In this document: in pieces, positions 1 through 9,021 of the stretch | Position numbering within the stretch: the first letter of the stretch is position 1 | Layout: every line of letters starts with the position of its first letter | Origin: Alteromonas aestuariivivens | GTDB lineage: Bacteria > Pseudomonadota > Gammaproteobacteria > Enterobacterales > Alteromonadaceae | Direction: 5' to 3' | Assembly (NCBI RefSeq): GCF_003367475.1 | Contig: NZ_QRHA01000010.1 | Coordinates: 1 to 64,000, forward strand | DNA: 64,000 bases | Translations under genes and position numbers: made by a program | Notes under the pieces: model-generated | What the model was told of the DNA's origin: nothing | Seen by the model: the letters and a program-made list of their open reading frames with translations, nothing else | Databases searched by the model: none

Positions 1-1
1 C

Positions 2-447
2 AACGGCAGCCTAACCCTGAACAGCGACGGCACCTTTACTTACGTGCACGACGGTGGGGAAACTACGTCTGACAGCTTTACCTACCAGGCCAACGACGGC
101 AGTAGCACTTCCAACACCGTAACGGTCAGCATTTCCATTACGGCAGACAACGATGCCCCAGTGGCGGTGGCCGACAGTTACAGTGTGACGGAGGGCGGGA
201 CTCTGAACGGCACCTCGGTACTGAGTAATGACACCGACGCCGAGAGCGACAGCCTGACGGCCGTTCAGGTTAGTAGCCCGGCCAACGGCAGCCTAACCCT
301 GAACAGCGACGGCACCTTTACCTACGTGCACGACGGTGGGGAAACTACGTCAGACAGCTTTACCTACCAGGCCAACGACGGCAGTAGCAATTCCAACACC
401 GTAACGGTCAGCATTTCCATTACGGCAGACAACGATGCCCCAGTGGC
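2..447 (+). repeat. 282-bp in-frame tandem repeat, nearly identical copies
   Basis: The sequence from base 2 recurs from base 284 with a 282-bp (94-codon) period. The copies agree almost base for base up to about 165 and 447, with only a few substitutions (for example at the GTCTGAC/GTCAGAC and AGCACT/AGCAAT positions). The array enters the window from upstream, so more copies are likely outside. Confidence 0.9.
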
Positions 448-3400
448 CAAAGATGATAGTGTTGCGGTGGATGAGGACAGCACCGATAACGTTATTCCGG
501 TTCTGGATAATGATATTGATCCTGAAGGTGATGAACTGACCATAACTCAAGCCACAGCGAGTGAGGGTTCGGTTAGCATTAATTCGGATGGCACATTAAG
601 TTACACCCCTGAAGAAAATGCGACTGATTCAGTAACCATTCGTTATACAATCAGTGATGCTAATGGCTTAACAGACACTGCGTCGGTAACTGTTAGCATT
701 AATCCGCAAAATGATGCTCCGCAAGCGGATGCGCAAACCATTACGTTAGATGAAGATACCAATACTGGGATTACGCTGACAGCCACCGATATAGATGGTG
801 ACAGCCTTAGCTACGAGCTGGTATCTCAGCCAGAGAACGGCACTTTGACCGGCAACGCACCTGAATTAGTCTACACTCCGGCGCCTGATTTTTTTGGCCA
901 GGATGAGTTTACTTTCAGGGCGAACGATGGAACTGAGGATTCGGAGCTGGCAGTGATATCCATCACCGTTGAGGATGTTCTTGATAACAAGGCGCCATTA
1001 GCGGTTAACGATGCCTTTGAGGTGTTGAAAAACAGTACCGCAAACCGATTGGATGTATTACTGAACGACTCAGATCCGGACGGCGATAAAATTACCGTTG
1101 TACAAGTCTATGCGAACTTGGGTGAGGTCTCAGTGACTACTGATGGAGCAGTTGTATACTCGCCTATGACCGACAGTACTCAGAATGACCTGCTTACTTA
1201 CGTGATTGAGGATGAGTTTGGTGAATCTGCCAGTGCAGAAGTGCATATTACAGTGGTAACTGAGGATAACCTGCCACCCATTGCGGTAGATGATTCCGTA
1301 ACCATGCAGACGGGTGAGACAATTACGCTTGATGTACTGGCAAACGATTATGATCCCGAAGATGACGCCATAGAGCTGGTAGCTGTGTCTGGCGATGTTG
1401 GTGAGGTTGTCATCGTTGATGGAGCGCTCCAATTTACACCGCAAAGTAACATACACGGTGATTACCTGATTACCTATTCCATCAGAGATGCGGCCGGGAA
1501 TTTTGCCAGTGCTGAGGTGTTAGTTAATGTTGAGAGTGAATCAGGCCCTTTTATTACCCTTCCTGAAGATTTGTGCTCCGAACTGACGGTGATGGCCAAT
1601 GCCTTGTATACCAAAGTGGATTTGGGCCAGGCCAGTGCTGTAGACCGTTTTGGTAATGTGTTGCCCGTGTCTTTGCTGGACGGAAATACCCTTTATCCGC
1701 CGGGTATCAATCAGGCGTTCTGGAGTGCAACGGATGCAGAAGGAAATACCGCTATTGCAACCCAACTGGTTTGCGTAGCGCCATTGGTCTCCATTCAGAA
1801 AGATCAAACCGTTCTTAAAGGCAGTTCAACTACCATAGGGGTGTACCTCAATGGTGAATCACCGGTGTACCCGCTGGTTGTGCCATATACCTTGTCGGGG
1901 GATGCAACTGAAGAAGATCACAATCTTGAAGCGGGAGACCTGATTATCGAATCCGGAACGACGGCCTATATTGCTCTGGATACCTTCATTAATGAGAGCA
2001 ATCGCAGCGACAGAGTGGTGACGGTATCGCTGGATGAGTCACTTAATCGTGGAGCAAAAGATGAGCACAATGTTTTACTGACCGAAAGAAACATTGAGCC
2101 GGATGTGACTTTGCAAGTGTTACAAAACCACATTAAACGCCTTACGGTTTCCAGACGTGGTGGAGCGATTAGTGTTATCTCTATGGTGGAAGATCCCAAC
2201 CTGACTGATTCACATCAGTATGCCTGGATAACTTCTGACCATCGGCTGGTGAATGAAGCGACGAACGATACCGCATTCATCTTTGACCCGAGTTTATTGG
2301 AGGCCGGAATTTACCACGTTAGTATCGAGGTAACCGATAGCGGTGCTCCACAGCTGAGCGACAGTGAAACCATCTACATCGAAGTTGTTGAGGAACTGCT
2401 TTCTTTTGATGATCACTCTTTGGACAGTGACGGGGATTTGATCCCGGATCACATGGAAGGCTACCAGGATACAGACGGTGATGGTATTCCTGACTTCTTG
2501 GACCGAATTGACGAGTGCAATGTCCTGCAGGAAGTGGCTAAGGTGCATGATGCTTTTCTGATTGAAGGGCAGGCTGGTGTGTGTTTACGGCGGGGAGACC
2601 ATTCCATCGGCGGTGAAACCGGTGGAGCACAGATCACGAATGATGATATTGCTCAGGATGAGCTCGATGAACTTGTCGATGATCCGGATGCCATCAATGT
2701 GGGAGGGATCTTTGACTATATTGCCTACGGAATGCCAGAGCAGGGCACTCAGTTTGCGATTGTTATGCCCCAGCGCAAGCCCATACCAGCTGATGCGGTT
2801 TATCGTAAATTCCGACCCGGTTCAGGGTGGGGGTTCTTTATTGAAGATGCCAACAACAGTTTGTGGTCGACTCCTGGAGACGTAGGTTTCTGCCCTCCTC
2901 CTGACGTCAATTCCGGTAATTCTGTCTGGACCCCCGGGCTTACTGAAGGCCACTGGTGTGTTCAGCAGATTATCGAAGATGGTGGTGTTAATGATGACGA
3001 CAATCTGGTCAACGGCACTATTGTTGATCCGGGGGGGGTTGGTGTGATGATCACCAGTAATGCATTACCCGAGGCGTCAGATGACAGCGTAACTTTGGTG
3101 GTTAACCAAGAAATCACAGTCGATGTTATTGCCAACGATACTGACCAGAACGGGGACCCACTGTTACTGACTTCCGCCACCACCACCATAGGTGAGGTGA
3201 GTATTGTCGACAACGCCATTCATTATGTGGCTGCTCTGGATTACGTCGGGGAAATCACCATTAACTACGGTGTGACAGACAGCAATGGCGGCACTGACCA
3301 TGCTGTCCTGACCATCAACCTGATAGACAACAAAGCGCCGCTTATCACCAATGACAGCAGTGAAATTTTGCAGGGCGAAACAGCGACGCTGAATCTTCTG

Positions 3401-3715
3401 ACCAACGACAGTGATCCCGATGGCGACCAAATGCGATTGCTTTCAGTGGAACACTCCGGAGTCAGTTTTTCTGAAAATGGAGAGGTGGTATTCACCCCTC
3501 AGAGCGATTTTTATGGAGTGTTGGTTATTGACTATCAAGTCTCGGACGAATGGGGAAATCAGTCATTTGGCCAATGGTCGGTAACAGTTACTGAGTACCA
3601 TCGGATCGAGGCATCAACGCGAGGCGGCGGGAGTCTGTATGGCTTGTTGTTGCTGGGTGTTTTTGTGTCTGTAATAAGAAAAGTAAACTGGAAAGCAAAT
3701 CGTGGCGGTATCTAA
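2..3715 (+). CDS. Large repeat-rich surface protein with cadherin/VCBS-like tandem domains, choice-of-anchor U domain and GlyGly-CTERM sorting tail (5' end outside window)
   Basis: The reading frame is open from base 2, so the gene starts upstream of the window. The visible part begins with near-identical 94-residue cadherin/VCBS-type repeats (motifs ADNDAPVA, DGTFTYV). Four or more diverged Ig/cadherin-like domains follow (about 440-1540), then an HYR-like segment (1545-1790), a Calx-beta-like stretch, an Asp-rich calcium-binding TSP3-type segment (DTDGDGIPD, near 2470), a 'choice-of-anchor U'-like domain (2560-3060; CPPP, IEDGGVNDDD, DPGGVGV) and two more tandem domains. The C-terminus is Gly-rich (RGGGS), then hydrophobic, then basic (VIRK). 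This is the GlyGly-CTERM pattern processed by rhombosortase and exported by type II secretion. By inference it is an adhesin or matrix protein on the cell surface. It lies directly upstream of an OmpA-family gene, probably in one operon. The domain assignments are by pattern and not from a profile search. Confidence 0.85.
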   Translation, partial: NGSLTLNSDGTFTYVHDGGETTSDSFTYQANDGSSTSNTVTVSISITADNDAPVAVADSYSVTEGGTLNGTSVLSNDTDAESDSLTAVQVSSPANGSLTLNSDGTFTYVHDGGETTSDSFTYQANDGSSNSNTVTVSISITADNDAPVAKDDSVAVDEDSTDNVIPVLDNDIDPEGDELTITQATASEGSVSINSDGTLSYTPEENATDSVTIRYTISDANGLTDTASVTVSINPQNDAPQADAQTITLDEDTNTGITLTATDIDGDSLSYELVSQPENGTLTGNAPELVYTPAPDFFGQDEFTFRANDGTEDSELAVISITVEDVLDNKAPLAVNDAFEVLKNSTANRLDVLLNDSDPDGDKITVVQVYANLGEVSVTTDGAVVYSPMTDSTQNDLLTYVIEDEFGESASAEVHITVVTEDNLPPIAVDDSVTMQTGETITLDVLANDYDPEDDAIELVAVSGDVGEVVIVDGALQFTPQSNIHGDYLITYSIRDAAGNFASAEVLVNVESESGPFITLPEDLCSELTVMANALYTKVDLGQASAVDRFGNVLPVSLLDGNTLYPPGINQAFWSATDAEGNTAIATQLVCVAPLVSIQKDQTVLKGSSTTIGVYLNGESPVYPLVVPYTLSGDATEEDHNLEAGDLIIESGTTAYIALDTFINESNRSDRVVTVSLDESLNRGAKDEHNVLLTERNIEPDVTLQVLQNHIKRLTVSRRGGAISVISMVEDPNLTDSHQYAWITSDHRLVNEATNDTAFIFDPSLLEAGIYHVSIEVTDSGAPQLSDSETIYIEVVEELLSFDDHSLDSDGDLIPDHMEGYQDTDGDGIPDFLDRIDECNVLQEVAKVHDAFLIEGQAGVCLRRGDHSIGGETGGAQITNDDIAQDELDELVDDPDAINVGGIFDYIAYGMPEQGTQFAIVMPQRKPIPADAVYRKFRPGSGWGFFIEDANNSLWSTPGDVGFCPPPDVNSGNSVWTPGLTEGHWCVQQIIEDGGVNDDDNLVNGTIVDPGGVGVMITSNALPEASDDSVTLVVNQEITVDVIANDTDQNGDPLLLTSATTTIGEVSIVDNAIHYVAALDYVGEITINYGVTDSNGGTDHAVLTINLIDNKAPLITNDSSEILQGETATLNLLTNDSDPDGDQMRLLSVEHSGVSFSENGEVVFTPQSDFYGVLVIDYQVSDEWGNQSFGQWSVTVTEYHRIEASTRGGGSLYGLLLLGVFVSVIRKVNWKANRGGI

Positions 3716-4958
3716 GAATTATTTTATGGGCTTTACAAAGCGATTATTAGTCTGGTTTGCCGTTGCTTTTACTGGCAGCGCAGTCGCTCAATACGATTGC
3801 AGTAACTCAGGTGAGGAAGCTAATTGCAAGCCAGAGAGTTCCGTTGTTGGATGGTATCTGGGAGCAGAACTGGGGTACAACCGAACTGGCATTAGTCAAT
3901 CACGGCTGAATGAGTTTTATAACCAAAGCGGGATCACGGCACAAGCAGTGGGGATTGAGAAAACTGATTTGGGCTACAAGGCGTTTGTGGGCTACCAGTT
4001 TAATCAATACATTGGTGTGGAAGCGGGATATCAGGATTTGGGTACCCGACAGGTAAACTTTGTCGGTGAATATGCCCTGCAACAGGTGTTTTACGATCAT
4101 GCCCAAACCATTTATCCCGAGTCCGGCAAAGGCGTATTTTCCAGCCTGGTTGCGTCTTACCCGCTTACGGACAACCTCTCTCTAGCTGGCAAGCTGGGGT
4201 TGTTCAACTGGGAGGGGCGATACCTTACTAATGAATTTTCACAGTCTGTTGGGAGCCACAGTACCAGTGGTACCGATTTAATGTATGGTGTTGAGCTGAA
4301 CTACCGTTTGGCACGCCAATGGCAGGCCTACATAGCTGCCAGTCGGATTAATTTGGCCCGGGATCAAAATGATCAGCTGTCGGTAGGAGTGAGGTACTAT
4401 TTTTCTGATGGCACCACGACTGAGGAAGTGCCGAGCAAATCTCAACGTCCTTTGGAGCGGCCGTTAGAAAAAATGGCGGTTGAACTGGCAGATTCCGATC
4501 ATGATGGTGTAGTCGATCTCAAGGATAGCTGCCCAGCCAGTGACATCCAGTTCCGGGTGAATGATGTTGGCTGTACCTTGTTTGCCGAACAGCAAGTAGC
4601 GTTTAAACTTGTTATCCACTATGACAACGACAGCGCCATCATCGATCAGAAATACGCCAAGGACATTCGTGAAATGGCGGAGTTTATTGAGAAATACCAG
4701 GTTCGGGAACTGGTGGTTTATGGCCATACTTCTGAACCCGGAAGCGTCCGCTATAACCAGAAATTGTCGGAGCAACGGGCGAGGTCGGTTGCCAGGGCCC
4801 TTGTAGATGAATACGGTATTAATGAGTCTATGATAGAAACGGTAGGCAAAGGGGAGAGTGAACTGCTCAACCCTGTTCAGTCAGAGGAAGCGGACCGCCA
4901 GAACCGTCGCGTTGAAGTTACTATCAACGAGGTTTTATCGATGCCCGTCACAAGATAG
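3702..4958 (+). CDS. OmpA-family outer membrane protein (beta-barrel, TSP3 segment, OmpA C-terminal domain)
   Basis: The product is about 418 residues long. It has a signal peptide (hydrophobic LLVWFAVAF, cleavage near AVAQ), then an OmpA-like eight-stranded barrel region (about 45-230), a linker with a calcium-binding TSP3-like motif (DSDHDGVVDLKDSCP) and an OmpA/MotB peptidoglycan-associating domain (about 300-410; YNQKLSEQRA, VGKGESE). A GTG at 3702 has GGAAAG six bases upstream and overlaps the previous gene. ATG 3726 is an alternative start that gives a shorter signal peptide. The peptidoglycan-binding loop reads GHTSEPGS, where most family members have an Asp after GHT. That Asp binds diaminopimelate in E. 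coli OmpA, so anchoring may be altered. The pairing with the adhesin-like gene suggests it helps hold or display that protein, which is inference. Confidence 0.9.
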   Translation: MAVSKNYFMGFTKRLLVWFAVAFTGSAVAQYDCSNSGEEANCKPESSVVGWYLGAELGYNRTGISQSRLNEFYNQSGITAQAVGIEKTDLGYKAFVGYQFNQYIGVEAGYQDLGTRQVNFVGEYALQQVFYDHAQTIYPESGKGVFSSLVASYPLTDNLSLAGKLGLFNWEGRYLTNEFSQSVGSHSTSGTDLMYGVELNYRLARQWQAYIAASRINLARDQNDQLSVGVRYYFSDGTTTEEVPSKSQRPLERPLEKMAVELADSDHDGVVDLKDSCPASDIQFRVNDVGCTLFAEQQVAFKLVIHYDNDSAIIDQKYAKDIREMAEFIEKYQVRELVVYGHTSEPGSVRYNQKLSEQRARSVARALVDEYGINESMIETVGKGESELLNPVQSEEADRQNRRVEVTINEVLSMPVTR

Positions 4959-4970
4959 CTATGGGGAAAG

Positions 4971-5007
4971 CAGCACCAGGGCTGGCGGCAAACCTGCCTT
5001 GGTGCTG
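4971..5007 (+). terminator. Candidate hairpin terminator after the OmpA-family gene
   Basis: CAGCACCAG (4971-4979) pairs with TTGGTGCTG (4999-5007), allowing one G-T pair, with an inner GGCGG/CCTGCC match. It starts 12 bases after the stop codon. The tail (TTAATTT) is a poor U-run, so this may be a terminator or only a 3' stabilising hairpin. Confidence 0.45.
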
Positions 5008-5059
5008 ACGTTAATTTAAGCTCGCCCAAGCCGTTCATCGCTATCTGCAAACAGTCTGA

Positions 5060-5416
5060 CTAAATTAAAAACTCCCTGAGCTGAATGTGGTTACCTTCCG
5101 GGTCGGCAATGTTACAGACTTTGAATACGGGGTTTGACCATTCGCCGTCGAACGCGGCACCGCCCAGCAATACGGCTTTTTCTCTCGCCAGCAGGCTATT
5201 CTCGACCGTGATAAACATTTTTACGCAGTTAAACTGGGGCTCGGGTATGGCAACTGGCGGCAGGTGAACAACGACATTCATCTCTCCGTTGCCCAGGCTG
5301 ACGAAATCCTGGGTTTCGCGGAGTAATTTCATATCAAACATATCTCTGTAAAACACAGATAGTTCTTTAATGTTTGCAGAATAAACGATTACGCCGCACC
5401 TCGGGGCTGAATGCAT
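5060..5416 (-). CDS. VOC (glyoxalase/bleomycin-resistance fold) family protein
   Basis: This 118-residue protein has the vicinal-oxygen-chelate layout. An N-terminal half (VIVYSANIKELSVFYRDMF) is followed by a C-terminal half ending NIADPEGNHIQLRE, the usual DPxGNxIEL-like signature with the metal-ligand Glu. VOC proteins act as lyases, isomerases, dioxygenases or antibiotic-binding proteins, and the substrate here cannot be read from sequence. The gene stands alone between the OmpA-family gene and an SDR gene. Its stop faces the OmpA-family gene, so the two are convergent. Confidence 0.85.
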   Translation of the reverse strand: MHSAPRCGVIVYSANIKELSVFYRDMFDMKLLRETQDFVSLGNGEMNVVVHLPPVAIPEPQFNCVKMFITVENSLLAREKAVLLGGAAFDGEWSNPVFKVCNIADPEGNHIQLREFLI

Positions 5417-5522
5417 TAGTTGCTCTTATACTGGATTTTTTTAAGGTTTCTTAAAGTATTCAACTCTGATTCTGTGTTAATTGCAAATTGCCGTTTGTTG
5501 AACTCACGACGCGGTGAAAGAG

Positions 5523-5557
5523 CCAGCCTCCACCTAAAAATCAATTTTTTAGGCTGG
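5523..5557 (-). terminator. Candidate hairpin terminator downstream of the SDR gene
   Basis: CCTAAAAA (5533-5540) pairs with TTTTTAGG (5546-5553). An alternative outer pairing, CCAGCCT (5523-5529) with AGGCTGG (5551-5557), is also possible. Read on the minus strand it lies about 25 bases past the SDR stop codon. It is AT-rich and lacks a clean U-run, so support is modest. Confidence 0.4.
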
Positions 5558-5577
5558 GGCCGGCTGTTGGCAGGTTA

Positions 5578-6372
5578 TCAACCAATGCTTTTTATCAGGC
5601 CGCCTTCGGCCCGAACGCTCGCACCGTTGATGGCAGAGGCAAGTGGCGAGGCAAGAAATGTAACAATGTTGGCAATTTCTTCAGGCCGGATAAAACGCTG
5701 CAGTAAAGAGGTGGGTTCGGTTGCCTGAAAAAATTCACTCACAAACTGAGCTTCGGTTTTATCTTCTACCGAGGCACTTTCTTTTAACCATTTTTCTACC
5801 CCTTCGGTTAAAGTAGGGCCGGGGAGCACAGAATTGACCGTGATATCCTTTCCGCTGCCTTTGGTCAAATTGGCCAGCCCTCGCCCGATCACTATCTGAG
5901 CGCCTTTGGTCATGGAGTAGTGCACCATGCTTTCCAGCCCACGCATACCAGCCTCACTGGAAATATTGATGATGCGGCCAAAATCCCGATTCAGCATGGC
6001 TGGAAAGAAATGCCTGCACAGCCGCACAGTGCTCATGATATTGGCGTCGAACATTGACTGCCATTCGATGTCTTCAATATCGGCAAATGGTCTTGGGTTA
6101 AAAATACCGACATTATTTACCAATACGTCAAGGTCACCAATCGCGTCAATATCACTGCAGATTTTGGTGGCCTGCGCAGGATCAGACAAATCGCCCTGGA
6201 CTCCATGTACTGTGCCAAGCCTGGAGAGCTCTGCCAGCAGGTTCGTCATATCCCGTCTACCGTTCACGATAACCCTGGCGCCCTCGGCCAGCATGGCTTC
6301 GGCGATAGCGCGCCCGATTCCCATGCTAGACCCACTGATAAATACCAGCTTGTTGTTTAACTGAAGGTTCAT
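5578..6372 (-). CDS. SDR-family NAD(P)-dependent oxidoreductase
   Basis: The protein has 264 residues from the ATG at 6372, which has GGAG six bases upstream. A longer frame to 6459 lacks this support. It is a classical short-chain dehydrogenase. The nucleotide-binding motif SGSSMGIG is at residues 13-20, the structural motif VNNVG (usually NNAG) at 85-89, catalytic Ser139 in INISS and the YxxxK pair Tyr152/Lys156 in YSMTK. The C-terminal PEEIA...FLASPLAS...GASVRAEGG segment matches the family. It is cytosolic and would reduce or oxidise a small alcohol or ketone that I cannot identify. No neighbouring gene suggests a pathway. Confidence 0.9.
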   Translation of the reverse strand: MNLQLNNKLVFISGSSMGIGRAIAEAMLAEGARVIVNGRRDMTNLLAELSRLGTVHGVQGDLSDPAQATKICSDIDAIGDLDVLVNNVGIFNPRPFADIEDIEWQSMFDANIMSTVRLCRHFFPAMLNRDFGRIINISSEAGMRGLESMVHYSMTKGAQIVIGRGLANLTKGSGKDITVNSVLPGPTLTEGVEKWLKESASVEDKTEAQFVSEFFQATEPTSLLQRFIRPEEIANIVTFLASPLASAINGASVRAEGGLIKSIG

Positions 6373-6494
6373 TTGTCGCTCCAATGTGGGCGTTTTGAAA
6401 GGTTCAGTATAGCTGAAGGTGGAGGAAGTGCTGTGGTGGCAGGAAAACAAGGGCGGCACTGCATAATACAGTACCGCAGGCTAATATGACGGGG

Positions 6495-6833
6495 TTAATC
6501 ATCTGCCGTTTGCGGCCCGATAATGCCACTGACTTCGACGATTTTATCTGCCGGAAATCCGCCCAGTCGAGCGTGTTTGGCGATTAACTCTTTGTTGGGA
6601 GACAAATACACACAATAAAGTTTGTCTTCTGCCACGTAGCTCTGTTGCCATTGAATTTCCGGCCCCAGTGATTCAAGGATCGCTCTGGACTTCTGGGATA
6701 TGGACTTCAGTTCATCGGAGGTGAGATTTTGTGCACCGGGGATAGTACGCTCGATAATGTATTGATGGCTTTCGCCGGCAACGGTACTTAAGGTCACAAT
6801 CATTAACGCAGCTGCTATAAACAGGTTTTTCAT
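6495..6833 (-). CDS. Secreted DUF4242 (nickel-binding SCO4226-like) family protein
   Basis: This is a 112-residue protein from ATG 6833, which has AAGGAG upstream. It starts with a signal peptide (MKNLFIAAALMIVTLSTVAG). The mature part matches the DUF4242 pattern: YIIERTIPGA, LGPEIQWQQSYV, KLYCVYLSP, HARLGGFPADKI. One member of this small ferredoxin-like family (Streptomyces SCO4226) binds nickel. The function here is unknown and the location is probably periplasmic. It is divergent from the CadC-like regulator gene at 7037, so the 200-bp region between them may be a shared control region. Confidence 0.8.
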   Translation of the reverse strand: MKNLFIAAALMIVTLSTVAGESHQYIIERTIPGAQNLTSDELKSISQKSRAILESLGPEIQWQQSYVAEDKLYCVYLSPNKELIAKHARLGGFPADKIVEVSGIIGPQTADD

Positions 6834-7036
6834 TTCAGTTTCTCCTTGTGAATGGTGGGTAGCCAGCATTAACTGCCCCTGGCATGGGTTTAATTCAAAC
6901 AGTGCACAGCGGGCTTCACAATGAATTGGGGCTGAACTTTACCTGAACTTAAGAATCGCCTAATATCAATTGGTTAGTTCAATAAATGAACAGGTGGGCT
7001 ACGCTGAACAGGCCACCATTGCCCGCGGAATACTGC

Positions 7037-8881
7037 ATGACGACACTGCGTTTTGGAGAGTATGAGCTTCATGAAAACCCTCATTGTCTGACCCGGCGGG
7101 GAAACCAGGTTTATGTGCAGGATTTGCCGCTACGTTTGTTGGTGTTGCTGGTTTCCAGGCCGGGTGAACTGATCAGTCGAGAAGCGCTGTTTCAGCAATT
7201 CTGGCCCGATGATCGCAGTGGAATGCTGGATGATAATCTGAATACCGTGGTTCGCAAATTGCGGCTTGCATTACACGACTCAGCCCGCTCCCCCAGATTT
7301 GTCGAGACCATACCCAAAAAGGGCTATCGCTTTATATCGCCGGTTGTTGCAGCCACTCCCTTAGCAACAGAAAATATTAAAGAGGCCGAACATTCCTCTT
7401 CGCCACGAATTATTTCTGCTGTGAGAATGGTGGCACTGGTTGTGCTGGTATTAGGTTGTGGCGCATGGATAGAATACCGGTTTATTGATCGCTCAACCGG
7501 TAGCCAACACCAGGCAATAAAGACGGTGGCAGTAATGCCATTTGTGAATGCCAACCAAGGCCGACAAAGAGATTACTTTACCGACGGGCTGGCGGACGAT
7601 TTATTGAACCGGCTTTCAGAGTATGCCCAGTTAAGGGTAGTTTCGCGCACGTCCTCTTTTTCAATGGAGCAATCTTCTATGGACGCCCGCCAGATTGGGG
7701 CAGCGTTGAATGCAGAGGCGTTGGTGGAAGGAACTGTGTGGAAAGACGGGAAGCAGTTGCGTGTCAATGTAAGGCTTGTTGATACCCAAAATGGCTACCA
7801 GCTTTGGTCGCAAAGCTATCAGCATGAGCTGTCGGACGTTGTTGAAGTGCAGGGAGAGATTGCTTTACAGATTGCCAGCGCGTTGGCCGGAGAGCTCAGC
7901 GCGGTACCGCAGAAAAGTTCGGAGATTATTGTGCCCGAGGCTTACGACAGTTATCTGAAGGGGCGATTTTTCTGGCATCAACGCACTGAAGCAAGTTTAA
8001 CTGGGGCAGTTTCGCATTTTGAACGTGCAATTGAACTGGCGCCGGAATACGCGCCGGCCTGGGCTGGCCTGGCGGATGCGCTGGCGGTAATGGGTTTTTA
8101 TGACTACCTTGCCCCTTCAGTGGCGTTTTCCCGCGCTAAAGGAGCTGCCCGCCGTGCATTGCAGCTGGATCCGAAAAATGCGTCTGCAGAAGCCAATCTT
8201 GGGTACGTCGCCTTGTACTATGAATGGGATTTTCCTGAAGCGGAAGCGCGTTTTAACCGCGCGATAGCGCTCAAAGCGGATTCGTCCAAGGCGCATCAGT
8301 GGTATGCCAATTATCTGGTTGCTGCCGGGCGATTTGATGAGGCGGAACGTGAAATGCGCCGGGCAACCGAACTGGACCCGTTGTCGCTGATTGCCAATGC
8401 CGCATTGGGCTGGGTGCTTTATAACGGAGGCCAATATGTGCAAGCATTGGAGCAACTGGCGCTCACCGAAGAACTGAACCCGGGCTTTGAACTGATCTAC
8501 CTGTGGCGCGGCTGGAGCCTGGAGGCTCTGGGGGATTTACCCTCTGCCGCAGCATCTCTGCAGGAATGTGTGCGGCGTTCAGGCGGCAGTGCCATTTCGC
8601 AAGCCTCGCTGGCAAGGGTGCTGGCACTTCAGGGAAAGTTGGGGCAGGCTCAGGAAATACTCACCGCACTGGACTCGTCCAGTGACTATCAGCCTGCGTA
8701 TGAAATCGCCAAAGCCTATCTTGCGCTTGGGCAGCCGCATGCGGCCTGGCGCTGGTTTCAGAAGGCAGTTGAGCAGCGTTCACATTCAATGGTATTTCTC
8801 GCTGTTGATCCGCAGCTTCAGGACTACCGAAGTACACAAGCCTATCAACAATTGTTGGCAGAGGTATTCCCTGAGCCCTGA
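7037..8881 (+). CDS. CadC-like membrane transcriptional regulator with TolB/FlgO-like and TPR domains
   Basis: The product has about 614 residues from ATG 7037. An in-frame ATG at 6986 would add 17 residues but lacks a Shine-Dalgarno sequence. Residues 4-102 form an OmpR/CadC-type winged helix (FGEYELH, NTVVRKLRLAL, ETIPKKGYRFI). A single membrane helix follows at about 129-147. The periplasmic or otherwise non-DNA-binding part contains a TolB-N/adenylate-cyclase-associated-like region (VAVMPFVN, DYFTDGLADDLLNRL, VEGTVW) and then TPR repeats (FERAIELAPEYAPAWAGLAD and following units). Such one-component regulators bind DNA with the cytosolic head and sense through the TPR part. The target may be the divergent DUF4242 gene or the gene itself, which is inference. 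Confidence 0.85.
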   Translation: MTTLRFGEYELHENPHCLTRRGNQVYVQDLPLRLLVLLVSRPGELISREALFQQFWPDDRSGMLDDNLNTVVRKLRLALHDSARSPRFVETIPKKGYRFISPVVAATPLATENIKEAEHSSSPRIISAVRMVALVVLVLGCGAWIEYRFIDRSTGSQHQAIKTVAVMPFVNANQGRQRDYFTDGLADDLLNRLSEYAQLRVVSRTSSFSMEQSSMDARQIGAALNAEALVEGTVWKDGKQLRVNVRLVDTQNGYQLWSQSYQHELSDVVEVQGEIALQIASALAGELSAVPQKSSEIIVPEAYDSYLKGRFFWHQRTEASLTGAVSHFERAIELAPEYAPAWAGLADALAVMGFYDYLAPSVAFSRAKGAARRALQLDPKNASAEANLGYVALYYEWDFPEAEARFNRAIALKADSSKAHQWYANYLVAAGRFDEAEREMRRATELDPLSLIANAALGWVLYNGGQYVQALEQLALTEELNPGFELIYLWRGWSLEALGDLPSAAASLQECVRRSGGSAISQASLARVLALQGKLGQAQEILTALDSSSDYQPAYEIAKAYLALGQPHAAWRWFQKAVEQRSHSMVFLAVDPQLQDYRSTQAYQQLLAEVFPEP

Positions 8882-9021
8882 ATGAGGTTATGATGAACTG
8901 CCTCAGAGGGCGGCCTGTTCTTTCACCCAAAAGCCGGCTGGCAGCTTGGCCCTTGTCATAACAGGTATTGGGTTCTTTGGCCTGCTAAGATTTCCTGTCT
9001 TGTTCCAGAGGAACTTTTTGT

